In this document: one piece after another, positions 34,225-46,800 of the stretch
Position numbering within the stretch: position 1 is the first letter of the stretch
Layout of the letters: each line of letters opens with the position of its first letter
Source of the DNA: Mucidula mucida
Lineage: Eukaryota > Basidiomycota > Agaricomycetes > Agaricales > Physalacriaceae
NCBI GenBank assembly: GCA_015501055.1
Contig: JADNYV010000026.1
Coordinates: 248,001 to 312,000 of the forward strand
DNA length: 64,000 nt
Reading direction: 5' to 3'
The notes under the pieces: model-generated
Database searches by the model: none
The model's input: only the letters and a program-made list of their open reading frames with translations
Told to the model about the DNA's origin: nothing
Made by a program: the position numbers and the translations under genes

Positions 34225-34979
34225 ATGCTCTCCGGTTCTCATGAAAAGGCAAGTGGGGGCCTAGCTGCTCTAATTCAAGAGGTATTTGGAAGGAAACTCT
34301 CGCCAAACTCTTTCGCCAATGAGTATTTTATTTTCTCCGGAGCCACGAGTACTATGTTGTACATTTTTCTCATTTTTATGATTCTCATTTTATTGTAGGG
34401 CTCAAGCTCAACAGTCCCTTCAAGTCTGAGAAGGAAGCTGATGCTAGCTTTGCGCCAGTTGGTAGCGACCAAGAGCCGAGTGTCATTATAGAGGTTGGAC
34501 GTTCGGAGACAATCACGGAACTGCGCGGGGATATGAAGCGCTGGTTCACCCTCCAATCTGTATGCTCAACTTCCAATAATGTGCCTTTGAATCCTTACAT
34601 TCAGAGTGTAGGTCAGGCTGGTCATTCTTATTGAGATCTCCAAACCGACCCCGGCGCACCCAGAGCTGCCAACACTGCGTGTGGAGATGTGGATGCGTAG
34701 TATCCCGGATGACTCAAAGAGAGATCTAAATGAAGATGTGTGTGCGCAAGTATCTTCTGATGATTGGTCCAGAGGAGTCGGGCGTTCATTGGAAATACCT
34801 CTCGACATGCTACTGGGAAAAGAGGAGATCCCCGACGGCCTGCCTCGTCAGTTGGAGTTACCAGTAAAAGCACTTGGAAAGCTTCGTCAACATATCATTG
34901 ATGCTTGGATTAAGCAAGTTTCTTTATTCCATTTCTCTCAGCTTTTGTACTGATGCCGTGTCAGGGAGCACAAAAATGA
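34225..34979 (+). CDS. putative PD-(D/E)XK nuclease-like protein (agaricomycete family)
   Basis: Pieces joined by short introns give a protein with the block PSVIIEVGRSETITELRGDM followed by KRWFTLQS, then VRLVILIEISKPTPAHPELP and LRVEMWMRS. Agaricomycetes have many uncharacterised proteins of this pattern (EVG.SE....L..D...W, a hydrophobic strand, then E.W). I relate them, by fold memory only, to restriction-endonuclease-like domains, where the E of EVG would be catalytic. Upstream is MLSGSHEKASGGLAALIQEV, downstream LPRQLELPVKALGKLRQHII. The stop at 34977-34979 follows a last intron. The N-terminal start and the first intron are uncertain, and the gene could be partial. These proteins are often found near mobile elements; a foldback element and gene relics lie within 4 kb here. 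Confidence 0.5.
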
Positions 34980-35150
34980 GATTGTCCAGCAGAGCTAACC
35001 GGCCCTTGTGATATGGCAGAGTCTTAGAATTGTGGTAAAATCCCTTGCATACGTATCTTTTTTCTGGGCAAAGGTATTACCAATAGGCCTCAACATGTTT
35101 AAAGATAATGTATGTGCTATGAATACAATCATGATTATACCCAACCTCGT

Positions 35151-38100
35151 CTACAGAAACGGCACGTTCTTCATCTCACCTGCCGCCAACAAGTCCTCAT
35201 CAAAATCTTCCTCCGCCGCGTCTTCATTAAGCTGTCCATCCTCCTCTTCCCCGTCATAATCATTATGATCGTCCTCATCTTGTTCGTCAATCTCGAAATG
35301 CATGTCATCCAGCGCCCCGGGTATACTGCTCATGCTCCTCGTCCTCTCCCTCTTTTTCCTATGCCCGGCTCCGTCATCCTCGATTTCGTCGTCAGACTCT
35401 GACTCCGCGTAAGTTAACGAAGATGACGATATCGAATCAGGACTGGCGCTTCGTCTCCCAACAGTTGAAGACGATGATCCGGAGAACCCGAGCGTACTAC
35501 TTAGCCTTTCAAAGGAAGACATCTGCCTCAACTCTGGACTGCGTGTTGGAACGCCTTCGGGTGAAGTCTCTCTCGGTGTAGGTGCAGTAGATTTGGGAAG
35601 GTTGTTGGCTTGTCGCCCGCCTAATAGACTGAAATTCCGTAAACGGGAAAGACCGCCGGTATTGGACGTGTCAGATCGCGCGCTCAGAGCAGGAGAAGGC
35701 GGGGAAAGATCAGGAAGAGGATATTCTTGTATAGGCGCCTTCCAAAAATTGAAATCGGTAAACTCAGGCGTCCACTTGCGATGAATTGGTGGAAACATTT
35801 GGTCAACAAGATCCGTCATGTGGATATATCTACGCTCATGTCAGAGTAGTATTATATCATAGAAGCAAAAAAGCTCACGATGACTTGTAACCAGCAAGTT
35901 CTAAAAGTTCAAGCTTCACCTCGCCAGTCGAGTCAATCGTGAAGATCCTTGAACTGGGAACATTCACGCTTCTGTAAGATAAGGCATCCGTTATTCGGTT
36001 CCCAAAGCCAGCATAAAACGGGTTGCGAGATGCATCGCCGAAGAGACGCTGAATATCTCGCAAACATGCCATTTTAAACACTTCTGGTTTACGCATAATG
36101 ACTTCCCTTGAAAGGAAATCAGCTGACCGCCTTTCGGAAGGAGGTGAACCTACCGGTGCAAGGATGCCATGAGACGATCAGGACTCATGATGACAGGTCC
36201 TTCAGGAAGTTGATAGTCATTTTGTTTAATGTTCTTGAGATAATCTCTCGTCGCGTCTGCCTGTCCTATGGCTCGAGAAGTCAGATACATAATCTTGTAC
36301 CCATTCCGGCATATATCGGTGTAGAGCTTTGCAACCCCCAAATGTGTCCAGTCACGACCGACCATAGCAAAGACGTGCCCCAAAGCGTCAGATCTAAGCT
36401 TAGGGTAAGTATCTGTCAGGCCGAATGATGGAGCTAAAACGAACTTGGTGATAGTCCCATCAATATCCGACACAAGGACCAGATCGGTAGAATCCCAGAC
36501 AAAGATCCTCGCCGTGCAAACTATAGCGCCCGTCATCGAAAGGGAGAATGTGATGGTATTTGAGCCCGGCTTCAAATTTAGAGCTTTCTAGATGAGCTTC
36601 AGCACAAGTCTTGTCCATATGTTGAGAGAGAATTTACCAGTTGGTCTGAAGTCAATCGAAGAGTTTTGGCAAACTTCTTGCCAGGGACGACAAAGGTACT
36701 AACTGATGGAGGCTCTTCAACCGGTTTCTGAATTGGCGTAGACGGAAGGGCTGGGGCCGAATCTGCCGGAGGAAAATCCTTTAGCTGTGGAGGTCGATGT
36801 GGGGTATCCTTCAGTTCTAATCAGTGTCGGCTGAGCAATTGCTGTTTGAACATACCTTGTTTTCGTCTTCCAATGGGACAGAGGCAGTTTCCTTCAGAGC
36901 AGGTCGGTCGGTCATCGCCTTCTTCGCGTTGTCTCTTCGACTCCGACTCCACCATTGCACCCAAGACGACGATGTTGGAGGCTTTCTCGTTTCGGATGGG
37001 GTCAATTTATCCTTATCTTCCACTTCCTCACCTCCAGACTTGGCACCATCTTCATCATCAGAAAGAGGTGACGACGGACGCGTCACAATCCCAGCTTCTC
37101 GCATCTCCAGGTAGCTTGAACGCCAAATCCTTAATGCGGGCATGAGTGGAGATTCATCACTCGCGCGTATGTACCTACCAATCAGGTCAGTTTCCAGTGA
37201 CTATTCATGGAGTGGCAACGTACTGTCCCTCCGACCACTTGAGCACCAATGAGGGATCGTGAACAATATCGTCATCTGCCAGAAACTTGTTCAGGTCCAC
37301 CTTTCCCTCTTCGAACCGTCTAGCAAACTCAAAGTCGTCTAAACGGTTTAAAGAACCCTGTTCGTCCCTTGTACGACGTCCCCGTCGATCCTCCTCGTTC
37401 GAGATCAAACTCAACTCAAAGTCAATCCTCCTCCCCTCGATTGATACGCGGAATCTGGTTGGATCCGATGGGCTTACACTCAGGCGTCCGCCGGCACCAT
37501 ACTGTGTATCCAGATCTAGCGCCTGGCCTTCTTGCCCTGCCTCCTCGACGGAAGGAAAAGTTTGCCGCTCTTTGCCTTTTCCCCTGGTGGTAGGAGGGAC
37601 ACTTCGGCTTCGACCCTCTGACTCTTCCACAACCTCCAAGCGATTACTAATCGACTTCGATTTGCCCTTGCTCCAGGTCATGGTATTGTCTTCGATTCTC
37701 CCACCCTTCCCGAATGTGGCCTTCATTGGAGATGGTTGGGGAAAGGCGCCCCATTCCCAAGAGTATTCCAGCTCTGGCTGTCCAACGTTCAACTTGGGTA
37801 AAGAGTGCGAGGGCGCCACTTGTTCAACTTCGTGGTCTGGCGGAGGCTCAGATGTCGCGCGTATTGGAGGAAACGTGAAGGTAGGTACTGGAGATGAAGA
37901 ACGCGAGGATGTAGAAGGCGTACGTGACAACTCAAAAGGTGGCGAAGGAGTGCGAGGCGGAGAAGGAGGACGCGAGGAAATTGGGAAAGGTACTTCCTCT
38001 TCATCTAGATTTGTTGTTAGCTATGTAATATCGACAGAATGACACGTACTGAGTGGTTCAGATTGCATACGAGGAAATGCATATTCATCGGTCGATCTGA

Positions 38101-38835
38101 TGGTACGGTCCGAGCGTTCACGGTCATGGTGAGGCGCATGGTAACCTTCCACGTCGTATGCAACCTCTGCTTGACTTGTTAAAGTCTGTCTGGGTTTCAC
38201 AAGACGGCAACTCACGGTCCGTATATTCAACGTTGGGGGTATGCTCGACATGGTGTCCGACATTACGCAAGACCTCGTCGGCGCGTTCATTCAGTTCCCT
38301 CTCGGTAGGATCTTCCTGCTCTGGCGTTTGCGATATCCGTCCTTGCGGTTCTTGCTGTTTCGGCTTGACGTTTGATGTCGATGATGCATCGAGATCGAGA
38401 AAGTCAGGCTCGACTTTATCCGTTTTGGCCTCCTCGTTGTCTTCCGTTGCCTGCAACAGCGGAGATGTAATTAGGTCGTCGGGAACGTCGTCGTCGGTCT
38501 CGAATACGAAAAAGGCCTCGCCAGCTTCACCAATCTTCATATTGAAAGGGATCGGATGGCCGTTGACCAAGACGGTGACCTACCAACAGTCAATATACAA
38601 GTATGTTAGGCGGACATACACGTACCTTTTTCTCTGAAGGCCTCAACACCTGCCATTTTCCAAAACGAACGTGAAAGGGCGAACAAGCTAGTTCCGTCCC
38701 GCCGTTGTCCGCTGGCCGCTGTATAACGATGACATCGATGGCGCCGGTCAACGTGGAAGGGTTTATTGGCGGCAACTCCTTGTAGTACTGGTACGGGGCA
38801 CTAATAGCATTGACGGCGCCCCGAAGGTAATTCAT
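35151..38835 (-). CDS. lipin-type phosphatidate phosphatase (PAH1/Ned1)
   Basis: Mg-dependent phosphatidic acid phosphatase making diacylglycerol for triacylglycerol and phospholipid synthesis; it acts at ER/nuclear membranes. The ATG at 38835 starts the N-LIP domain (MNYLRGAVNAISAPYQYYKE, then FHVRFGKWQVL and VNGHPIPFNMKIGEAGEAFF). A long disordered middle, rich in Ser/Pro and acidic residues, carries many potential phosphorylation sites. The C-LIP domain has the catalytic DIDGTITK (DxDxT), which an intron directly follows before SDALGHVFAMVGRDWTH. Then come YLTSRAIGQADATRDYL and LPEGPVIMSPDRLMASLHRE, KPEVFKMACLRDI and YAGFGNRITDALSYRSVNV. A 220-residue tail, ending acidic (EEDGQLNEDAAEEDFDEDLL), follows. 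About ten introns. Intact. Confidence 0.93.
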
Positions 38836-39245
38836 GGTAGTGGGGAGACGGAGAAAAGTGGCAAGCACGTGTTACTACAAGACGCGACTCGTTGGGGCAT
38901 ATGCTTAAATTCGATCGGCTCTACCGGCTCAGGCTCATGTCATTCTATCAATATCTCTGTTCGGTGGGGCTTCTGCTCCCAGAGCCACCTCTGTATGCAA
39001 AGTAGACCGTTGAGCTCAGCAAGTCTCAAGCACTTCAGGCATTGGATGTCCGGAGTCCTCACAGTTCGTGAACGAATACTATGAGAGATTTGCAAATTTT
39101 CAACGACAGACATTAACACCCTTAATATCAATGAATACATCCTCAAGTGAACGTGGCTATCAACTATCTCCTCCACCAGACACTAAAACATAACCGACTA
39201 ACAATAACACGAGCCAAGGCTGCGATGGGCTCAATAGCGAAACCT

Positions 39246-39695
39246 TTAGAGGCTAATGGGGATGCAACCAGTAGACACGAGTCCACCTAAAGAGACAAAC
39301 ATCAGTTATACAGATTCAAGAAAAGTGTAGGCAGAGCAATCGAACCGGCGGCGTTGTTTTGGCAGCAAACGGGATGGGCGGAGCTACAGAACAAGTCAGA
39401 AATAGTCCTGTTCCATTTTTGGAGAACTAACGTACCAGCTAGATCCTCCGATACCAACGAGAGAGATGGGGGAGCAGCCAAGCCCAACCATGGCGGTGAT
39501 GTCCCCCAAAACGATGCCCAGGAGCCCGAGAAGCGTACTGGTACTCGGATCGCTCGCACTCTGAACAGTGTTGCAGCACTGAAGAGAGCCGGTATTGCAG
39601 TCACCCCCGCCCCCACCACCACGAGCCTGGAGAGGCGAGGCGGCGGCGAGGGTTGCAAGGGCAACAGTGGTGAGAACGGAAAGCTTGAACTGCAT
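39246..39695 (-). CDS. class I hydrophobin
   Basis: Small secreted amphipathic protein that self-assembles on hyphae and spores. ATG at 39695; signal peptide MQFKLSVLTTVALATLAAAS, then a glycine run (ARGGGGGGDC). Two introns join three exons: ...VGIGGSS|C..., then SAHPVCCQNNAAG, then GLVSTGCIPISL and TAA at 39246-39248. The eight cysteines have the class I spacing C-x6-CC-long loop-C-x12-C-x5-CC-x12-C-x5. Mature length is about 90 residues. The long loop between CC and the fourth C carries hydrophobic LLGLLGIVLGDITAMVGLG. A TATA box lies about 70 bp upstream. No other hydrophobin is in the window. Clear assignment. Confidence 0.96.
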
Positions 39696-39764
39696 CTTTG
39701 AAGAGCTTGTTGTTGGAAGAGACTAGACTGCAAGAGTGAAGAAACAGTGAACGAAAGAGGGAGG

Positions 39765-39772
39765 CTTTTATA
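39765..39772 (-). promoter_or_regulatory. TATA box of the hydrophobin gene
   Basis: On the minus strand this reads TATAAAAG, about 70 bp before the hydrophobin ATG at 39695, as in other strongly expressed fungal genes. Confidence 0.65.
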
Positions 39773-41274
39773 CCATTCCTCGGACACGGTGCGTGTAACG
39801 AAATCTGCACCCGACATCCAGTTGTACGTAGACCGCTGAGCATCACGAAATAATAAATTCGAGTGGCGATGCCGAAGTGGTGCAGGGAATGTCCGTCGAG
39901 TCGAAAAAATTTAAGCTCGCATAGTCGGCGATGAATGAAAGATGATTTGGTGAGGGCACAAAAGCTAAAAACGAGGGGATATCTGGCATTTTTGAGGAGA
40001 AAAGGGGTGATAATGCGGTCATAGCGAGTCAGAGTCGACTGGGGCATTGAAAGATTAGACGAAAAGCACGCAGGGCAAGGGAAAAACATTTTTTGACATG
40101 CGGCGTACTGTTATTCGAAAATTGACATATTCTTGAGCGCGCATACGTCGAAGAACGCGTTGGGCAGGCGTCATATTCGGAGATGTTGCCCCATGTAGAT
40201 ACATTATTATCTGGAACGAAGTTAGATTGGTCTGAAGATGGAGCACAAGGTAGTCACCCACGGTTGAACGACCAATGGTGTTCCCTTCTGCATACTCTTA
40301 CGGTACAAAGAGTCGGGCGATTCTGTTCCGCACGTAGTGTAACCGAGTCGGGAGCGAAGAATAGCCCCGAACACGACGTTCATGTTGAAGAGGGTACCAG
40401 AAATTGAAAAGCATGTCGGATATGCGTTGTCACCGATAATTGGGAGAGACTTCTTCGTAGACACTACTTCAGAGAATGAGTAAAGTCTGCGTGCTGTCCG
40501 GAGACAAGTGCCAAGGATAGCAAAGGTAATACTCAATGGCGCGGCGAATTGACCTCATGAGACTGGCAAGTAGTATCGGTATGTGAGGATGTTGACGAAA
40601 CGTATGCGTCCGGAGTGCGCGAGCCTTTTGAGCGCATAGGATAATGTGAGACGTACTCCTCTGAAGGTACTATCTTCATCATTGCATGTGGAAGCAGGAA
40701 ACACCGTCAAGCATTTCGTAATAAACCTTTGCTTTGGGAAGGCGAGCCCAGACTCTTACAAAGTGTACTGCCATCGTCAAACCACCGTAGAGTCAGGAGG
40801 TGATGTTGAGACCGTCCTTCGGCACCGGCCGTTCGGCGCTCTCATATTCCCACCCTTCTCACCATAGATTCGACCAGCAGCGAGCCAATGAAGACGAGAA
40901 AACGCTTTAGCGAACTCCTCTCGACTTCCTCGCCATCAATGGCATGCCATCTATGAGGCCCAAGGAAAAGTAGTCGCTGAACGTTCCAACGAGAATGTCC
41001 AGGGATCTCTCCGAATACAGGCTCTCAGATGCAGAGCTGTGTCGTATTTAGGGCATCCACAGCATCAGGTCTCCCTCGATATACCTACTTATCATTCCAA
41101 TATGCGGTGCGGACACTGGAAAATTGCTGGAAAAGCCAAGAACGACTCCTGGTGGCAGTGTGATGTGATCATCAACGATCGGCTCGGCTGAGTCACGCGC
41201 CTGTACAGCTATCTACGCGCCTTTTAAACGAACTTTTCGTGGCTTTGCATCATTTCCTTGTAACCTCCATCAGC
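39773..41274. other. 1.5 kb divergent upstream region, hydrophobin / annexin
   Basis: Lies between the divergent hydrophobin and annexin starts. A minus-strand open frame near 40222-40536 has no ATG and no recognised domain. Probably mostly regulatory sequence; no repeats seen. Confidence 0.4.
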
Positions 41275-43087
41275 ATGTCATACAATCCTCCGCCTGGCCC
41301 TCCACCGAACTACCAAGGCGGTGCGCCGCAGCCTGCCTTCCCCATTCCACCAGTCGGGCCATCGGCTGGTCACTTTGTGAGTCTCTTATCATTCCTGCGC
41401 TCCATTGCGGCGTACTCATCTCCTTTTGAAGGAAAACGTTAGCCATCTTGAGCCCTTGGAAGAATAGAGCGTTCTCTGACGTGTTTGTCTCAGCCTCCTA
41501 TGCCCACTGCTCCTACGGCGCCATATGCGCCCAGCACCAGTACGCCACAAACAGCCTACGTAAAATTATTTATGCGTCACCAGCTCGTCAAGTTAACCAT
41601 TGAACTAGAATGCAACATACGCGCCAGGTTTCCCACAGGCTCAGGCGCCGGCCATTCCTGGTACAACAACGATCCCGTCAATCGTGCACTACTTGGGCGC
41701 TTTTACGGTGGCACCAGGAATTGAGGCTGTTCGCACCTTTGAGCCTACGTACGATCCCGAACAAGATCAGAAGGCCATTGAAAAAGCGGCGAAAGGCTTT
41801 GGCTGCGATGCCGCCAAAGGTATTGTGGCCATTCAAAGTGTTGAAGCTTCAAGGTTGACGAGAGCGTTATTGCAGTCGTTGAGGTACTGAAGAAGTTGAC
41901 GCCGATGCAACTGGCTGTACTGGAGCATCATACTCGGAGGGCGGGACGCTCCGTTCTCTCACGACTTGACAGCGAGCTCAGCGGAGATACTAAGTGAATC
42001 ATTGTGGTCTAAATCAAGTACTTCATCGTCGCTGACGTAGACCTACAGACAACTTGTTCATGGCTTCTTATTAGGACCTTTGATGTGCGACGCCTGGGTG
42101 GTACATAATGCCCTCAAAGGTTTTGGGTAGGCAACCGTCATAGGCGTCGCTTCATGCTGAGCTGATCTCGTCCTTGGCAGAACTGATGAGGAGTTCCTGA
42201 ATGAGGTTGTACTTGGCCGAGGCAACGAAGAGCTCCATCTGTTGAAGCTGGCTTACCCTAAGTTGAGCAAAGGGCGTCCTCTCGAAGATGCTATAGCGAG
42301 CGATCTTAGCGGAAAGACTGAAAGGCGTAAGTGCTAGTATTGTTGAACGTTGAATATCTCATGACTAGGTAAGTTTTTGCCATGGTTCTTACTGCGGCTA
42401 GAGACGTCGGACCTACGGTCAACATGGCCGACGTCACTCGAGACGTCGAGGTCTTGTACAAAGCGGGGCAAGGCAAGAAGGGAACTGATGAGGTGTTTTT
42501 GACTTGACGTCTTCTTGAATGGAAGCTAACGCTACCATAGATCACATTTTGCAACATAATAGTCAACAGCTCGCCTCAACATCTTACCGAAGTGTCAGTG
42601 GGCAATTTTTTGTTCTCCGCAATGAAGCTGACGGCGGGTTGACAGTATCCGGGCGTATGACAGCACTTACAAGAGTCTGACAAAGATTGTCAAGGCCGAG
42701 TTCTCAGGCCACATGCAGAGAGCGCTAATTCATATGATAAAGGGCGTCAAGCCGAAGCGCTTGGCTTACGGGGAAGGTGTGTGGCGCGACGTAAAGTACA
42801 TCGAGAAAGCAATGAAGGGCGGTAAGATGGAAGGCATATCCATTAGGTTCGACTTTCTGGTTGAGTAAAGTGCGTCGACTCATAGAATTTCCAGATTACT
42901 TCGAGCGTCTTGGAGTCCAATTCGGATGCAGCAGATTAAATATGCCTACGAGAAGAGATATGGCAAGCCCTTGGAGAAGCGTATGAGGGAGGTTTCGAAG
43001 CCAGGACCTTACCTCACCATGATGTTAGCGCTACTGGCGAAGGGTGATTCCGTGGAGCCCGTCCCGCTGCCAGTGCCCTCAGGATGA
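41275..43087 (+). CDS. annexin with proline-rich N-terminus
   Basis: Calcium-dependent phospholipid-binding protein. The ATG at 41275 starts a fungal-type Pro/Gly/Tyr head (MSYNPPPGPPPNYQGGAPQP) that continues through short exons with PMPTAPTAPYAP. Annexin repeats follow: repeat 1 YDPEQDQKAIEKAAKGFGCD, then LTPMQLAVLEHHTRRAGRSV and VLSRLDSELSGD; repeat 2 DAWVVHNALKGFGTDEEFLN, then EVVLGRGNEELHLLKLAY; repeat 3 DVEVLYKAGQGKKGTDEITF with RAYDSTYKSL and a calcium-loop-like GEG; repeat 4 IKYAYEKRYGKPLEKRMREV. The end is LTMMLALLAKGDS and TGA at 43085-43087. At least eight introns; small exons such as ITFCNIIVNSSPQHLTEV are seen. Membrane repair or secretion is the usual role. Confidence 0.9.
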
Positions 43088-43776
43088 AAGCGAAGTATCG
43101 CGCGCTATACGAGGAAGAAGGTGTAAGATTGGTGTATACTAGTAGTCAGCTTAATGTAGAAATGGGACTAGAACAGTCGAAATTACAGACCTGTAGGATT
43201 CCTAGGAATCGATCCAATGTCAAGCATAAACTCGGGATGTCTTCGCGATTCTTTGACACCGTACCCAACCTTCTTGGATACCCAGTTCCTTCGATTTGCC
43301 GCCACGCCGACGCACGTTTCGTTAAGTCTTGCTTTGGGCGTGTTTGTTTTGAAAGCCAGTCAACGCTCATGCATGATGCCACCATCATTACCTCCAGCAT
43401 TTCTCTGCCATTTCTTATCAGCTACAGCATCTAGATCGGAATAATATTTTACAATGGATCGGCTGCCTTTTCATGTCAACCCCTTTACTTATGTGCGGTG
43501 ATCTGTGGCGTACCTTAAAAAAGCTCAAGGTGCCTGGTATGGACGTGTTCATCGTCAGTGCACACCTCCATTATTCGCTGGATTCTAGTGCTATGGCAGC
43601 GCTTCGAGTCCACATCGCAACGTTCAGAAACTCTCCGCCTTAGTTCACCTTCTTTCGACGTAAAGCCTGTTCCGTCTCTGGATACCGCGCCTTCGATCAA
43701 AGGATAGTCAACGTCCGGGTTGCCTTGGCTGGAACAGGGGCCTAATCTATGCGAGATATCGACGCAGAGGATCCCG
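43088..43776. other. intergenic region upstream of GH71 gene
   Basis: Contains the annexin 3' region and GH71 upstream sequence. Overlapping short frames only; nothing recognised. Confidence 0.4.
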
Positions 43777-43785
43777 TATATATAT
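43777..43785 (+). promoter_or_regulatory. TATA-like element of the GH71 gene
   Basis: TATATATAT lies about 95 bp upstream of the GH71 ATG at 43877. The distance is slightly long but usual for fungi. Confidence 0.45.
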
Positions 43786-43876
43786 TCGGAGAGCGAGGAA
43801 CGGTACAGTTTTTTCATTTTCGTTCCAACTATTCCGCTCCTTACAGGGCTCAGCGCCCTCTCACATTCTTTTCGCC

Positions 43877-46800
43877 ATGCGCGTTGCTCATTTCAGCTTA
43901 CTATTTCCTATCCTCGCTCTTTCCATCTCTTCTGCTATCGCGCGCCTTGAGCAGCGTTCATCGCATAATGTTTTCCACCATAAGGGCGCAAAGGCGGCGG
44001 TCTCCTCGACGAATGATTCCCTTGCCGAAGTCGATGTTGGGAAGCGCGATAACACAAAATACGTCTTCATGCACCATGTACGTGACGTGATCTTTTCCTT
44101 CAGCTTTTCCTAACTCGATCGAAGATTCTTGGCAGTAAGTCTTGAGTTTTGTTGAATAAGATGAAAGACTCAACGATGAACAGACACGTACGCTCAATTA
44201 GTTTTGTCTAAGGGATGCCACTTATGTAAGGAATAGATACCCATATACCAAGGACACTTGGAGAGCCGATATTGCGCAGATCGGTGCGAAAGGCGTGTAA
44301 GTAGTATTCTCATGCATAGTCTCACGAACCATCTGACAAGCCCATAGAGATGCTATTGCCTTAAACATTGGTAGTGACTGGTGGCAACCCAACCAAATCC
44401 AGATGGCATACGAAGCCGCGTCGGAGACCAATATGAAAATATTCATTTCGTTCGACTATACCGCCTTCGACTGCAGTAGCGCCAGCGCGTCCATTGCTCT
44501 TTTCAACCGGTTCAAAGGGTATTCGTCTCAATTCTATTACAACGGACGCCCGATGCTTTCCAGTTATGCGGGAAGCTGCATGAGTTCAGGCGAATGGCGG
44601 AGGATGAAGTCGGAGACGAACGCGTACTTGATGCCTTTCATGTGGGGCCTTGAAGGTCGTTTTACTTCAGAGTATTCTTTCCTGGATTCGTGGCTCTGGT
44701 GAGTCTGTATGATGTATCTCACGTGTGTAGGTTCTGAAGTCAACCTTTCGGTAGCTGGGGCTGTGCATGGCCTCAGGGAAACAAACTCAAAGATGTACGA
44801 TTCTCGTTCTGCCTTGCACGTTTCGCTGATTTCTTTATTTCTTAGACAGCAGATGACCAATACTGTAAGCGTTCACGTAGCATTCAAAGCTCTTATTTCC
44901 TCATGGACTCCAAGATATCAACCAATTGGGTAACCGCTTCGCGACGACGGTCAGTATGTGGATGTAGTGCGTACCGCTATCATTACACGTATATGTGTTC
45001 ATTACGCTGATGCGCTCTACCAGCACTCACTATTCTTGGACAAATAAGAATTTTTACCAACGTGGCGATGATTGGCTCATGTAACGCGCTGGGAGCAGTT
45101 GATCGCTATGCGCGATCAACTTACCTTCGTGGAGATGGTGACATGGTACGCCCATTATCCTGTTCTATACGCGCTTCGCTCAGTGATGCATCGCAGGAAC
45201 GACTGGGGCGAATCTGATTAGTCGGTACCATTGATTTGCTTCAGAAAGCTTTCATTAACAAGCGTCCAGTTTCGGACCATTTGGTGGAGGCCAGCCTGAC
45301 GGTGAGTAATCCGCACGTTTCCGCTTGCCATCATTGCTGACACTCGTCGCTCAAAGGAACGTACTGGGCGGAGAATTTCCCGCACACGGCTTTCTTCGAT
45401 CTATCGCAGTATTATATCACCGCATTCAAGACTGGTAGCTATCCCGCCATTACTGTATGTGCAACCCAGAGTCAAGACCCGTCGCTTCCTGATCAACTTG
45501 TATAGCAAGATGTCATTTATTACTGGGCTCGCCCCCATGCGTTCTGGGCAACTGCTTCTTCCGATTCCCTGGCCAAGCCTGACGGATGGGATTGGACTAC
45601 GGTAAACTCAGCCGATTATTTGAGAGTACGAGCTCTTCTTACTTTGAACAGGAATACATGTGGGCAGTCGTGTTCGCGACTTCACCGGCCACTGTTACGC
45701 TCGGATCGGAAGCTATCGTCAAGATTTCCAAGTTGGATCCGGCATTACCAAGCTCAAGATTGGCCTTCAACCTGGGCAAATGATGGTTCAAATGGTTCGA
45801 TCTGGACAGACAGTCATTTATCAGAGTCCTTCAGATTTCACCTACAGCTACTCAACCGATAAGTGTGGGCTAGCTTCTTGGACATTGATCCTCGGAGATC
45901 TGATCCCTCCTCTAGATAATTACAACGTCTATGCGTCGGCCGCAAGTACGTTCGGTCATAGATATCTACCCTCCTCTGTCACTTACTCTCATACAGCAGG
46001 AGCTCCCACTAGTCCATCTACAACGCCCACCACTACGTCGACAACCAGTAGCTCCGCCCCGACAGCTTCTGGTTGGCAGGCCGTCGGCTGCATGAACGAG
46101 GGAACATCCGGAAGCCGGCGTGCACTGACAGGAATCAGTTATACGAGTTCTGACATGACCCCAGACCGTTGCATGGCTTTTTGCGCTGACTATCAGTACG
46201 CAGGCTTAGAGTACCAGTAAGTCGCTAATTCATTCTTGTCTCATCTTTTCTGACCTCGTTTTTAGCCATGAATGTGGGTATCCCACCCTTGTTTTATTCT
46301 CATCTAATGATGTGCAGGTTACTGTGGCAATTCTCTGAAGAACAACGGTGCGACAGGACAGATGATTGACTCGAGCGTCTGTAATGCTCCCTGTGACGGG
46401 GACAACTCCAAGATGTGTGGTGCTAGCTGGGTTCTCAATGTGTATACGAAGACGGCTACTACTACAACCACCACTGCCACATCTACGCCAACGAGCACTT
46501 GGTCGAACTATGGATGCGTCGCCGACACTGTCACTCGAGTGCTCTCCGGTGCGAGCTACAACCAAGCGGCATGACTCCACGATCTGCCAAAACCTATGCA
46601 AAGACTTCACCTATGCTGCAACGGAGTATGGGTCAGTTATCTTCCTGAACGCGATGTTCGTTGTCCACTCATCACTTTACAGAACGGAATGCTACTGTTC
46701 TAATTCTCTAACGGGCGGTGGTGCCGTTCAGGATGCCAGCGATTGTCAAACGTCTTGCAACGGCGACTCCAGCCAGAAGTGTGGTGGAGTATGGCACTTG

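Noticed and set aside
37287..38042. 251-codon plus-strand frame inside lipin
   Set aside because: Antisense shadow of the low-complexity central part of the lipin gene.
40222..40536. 104-codon minus-strand frame between hydrophobin and annexin
   Set aside because: No ATG start, no domain, no convincing splice partner.
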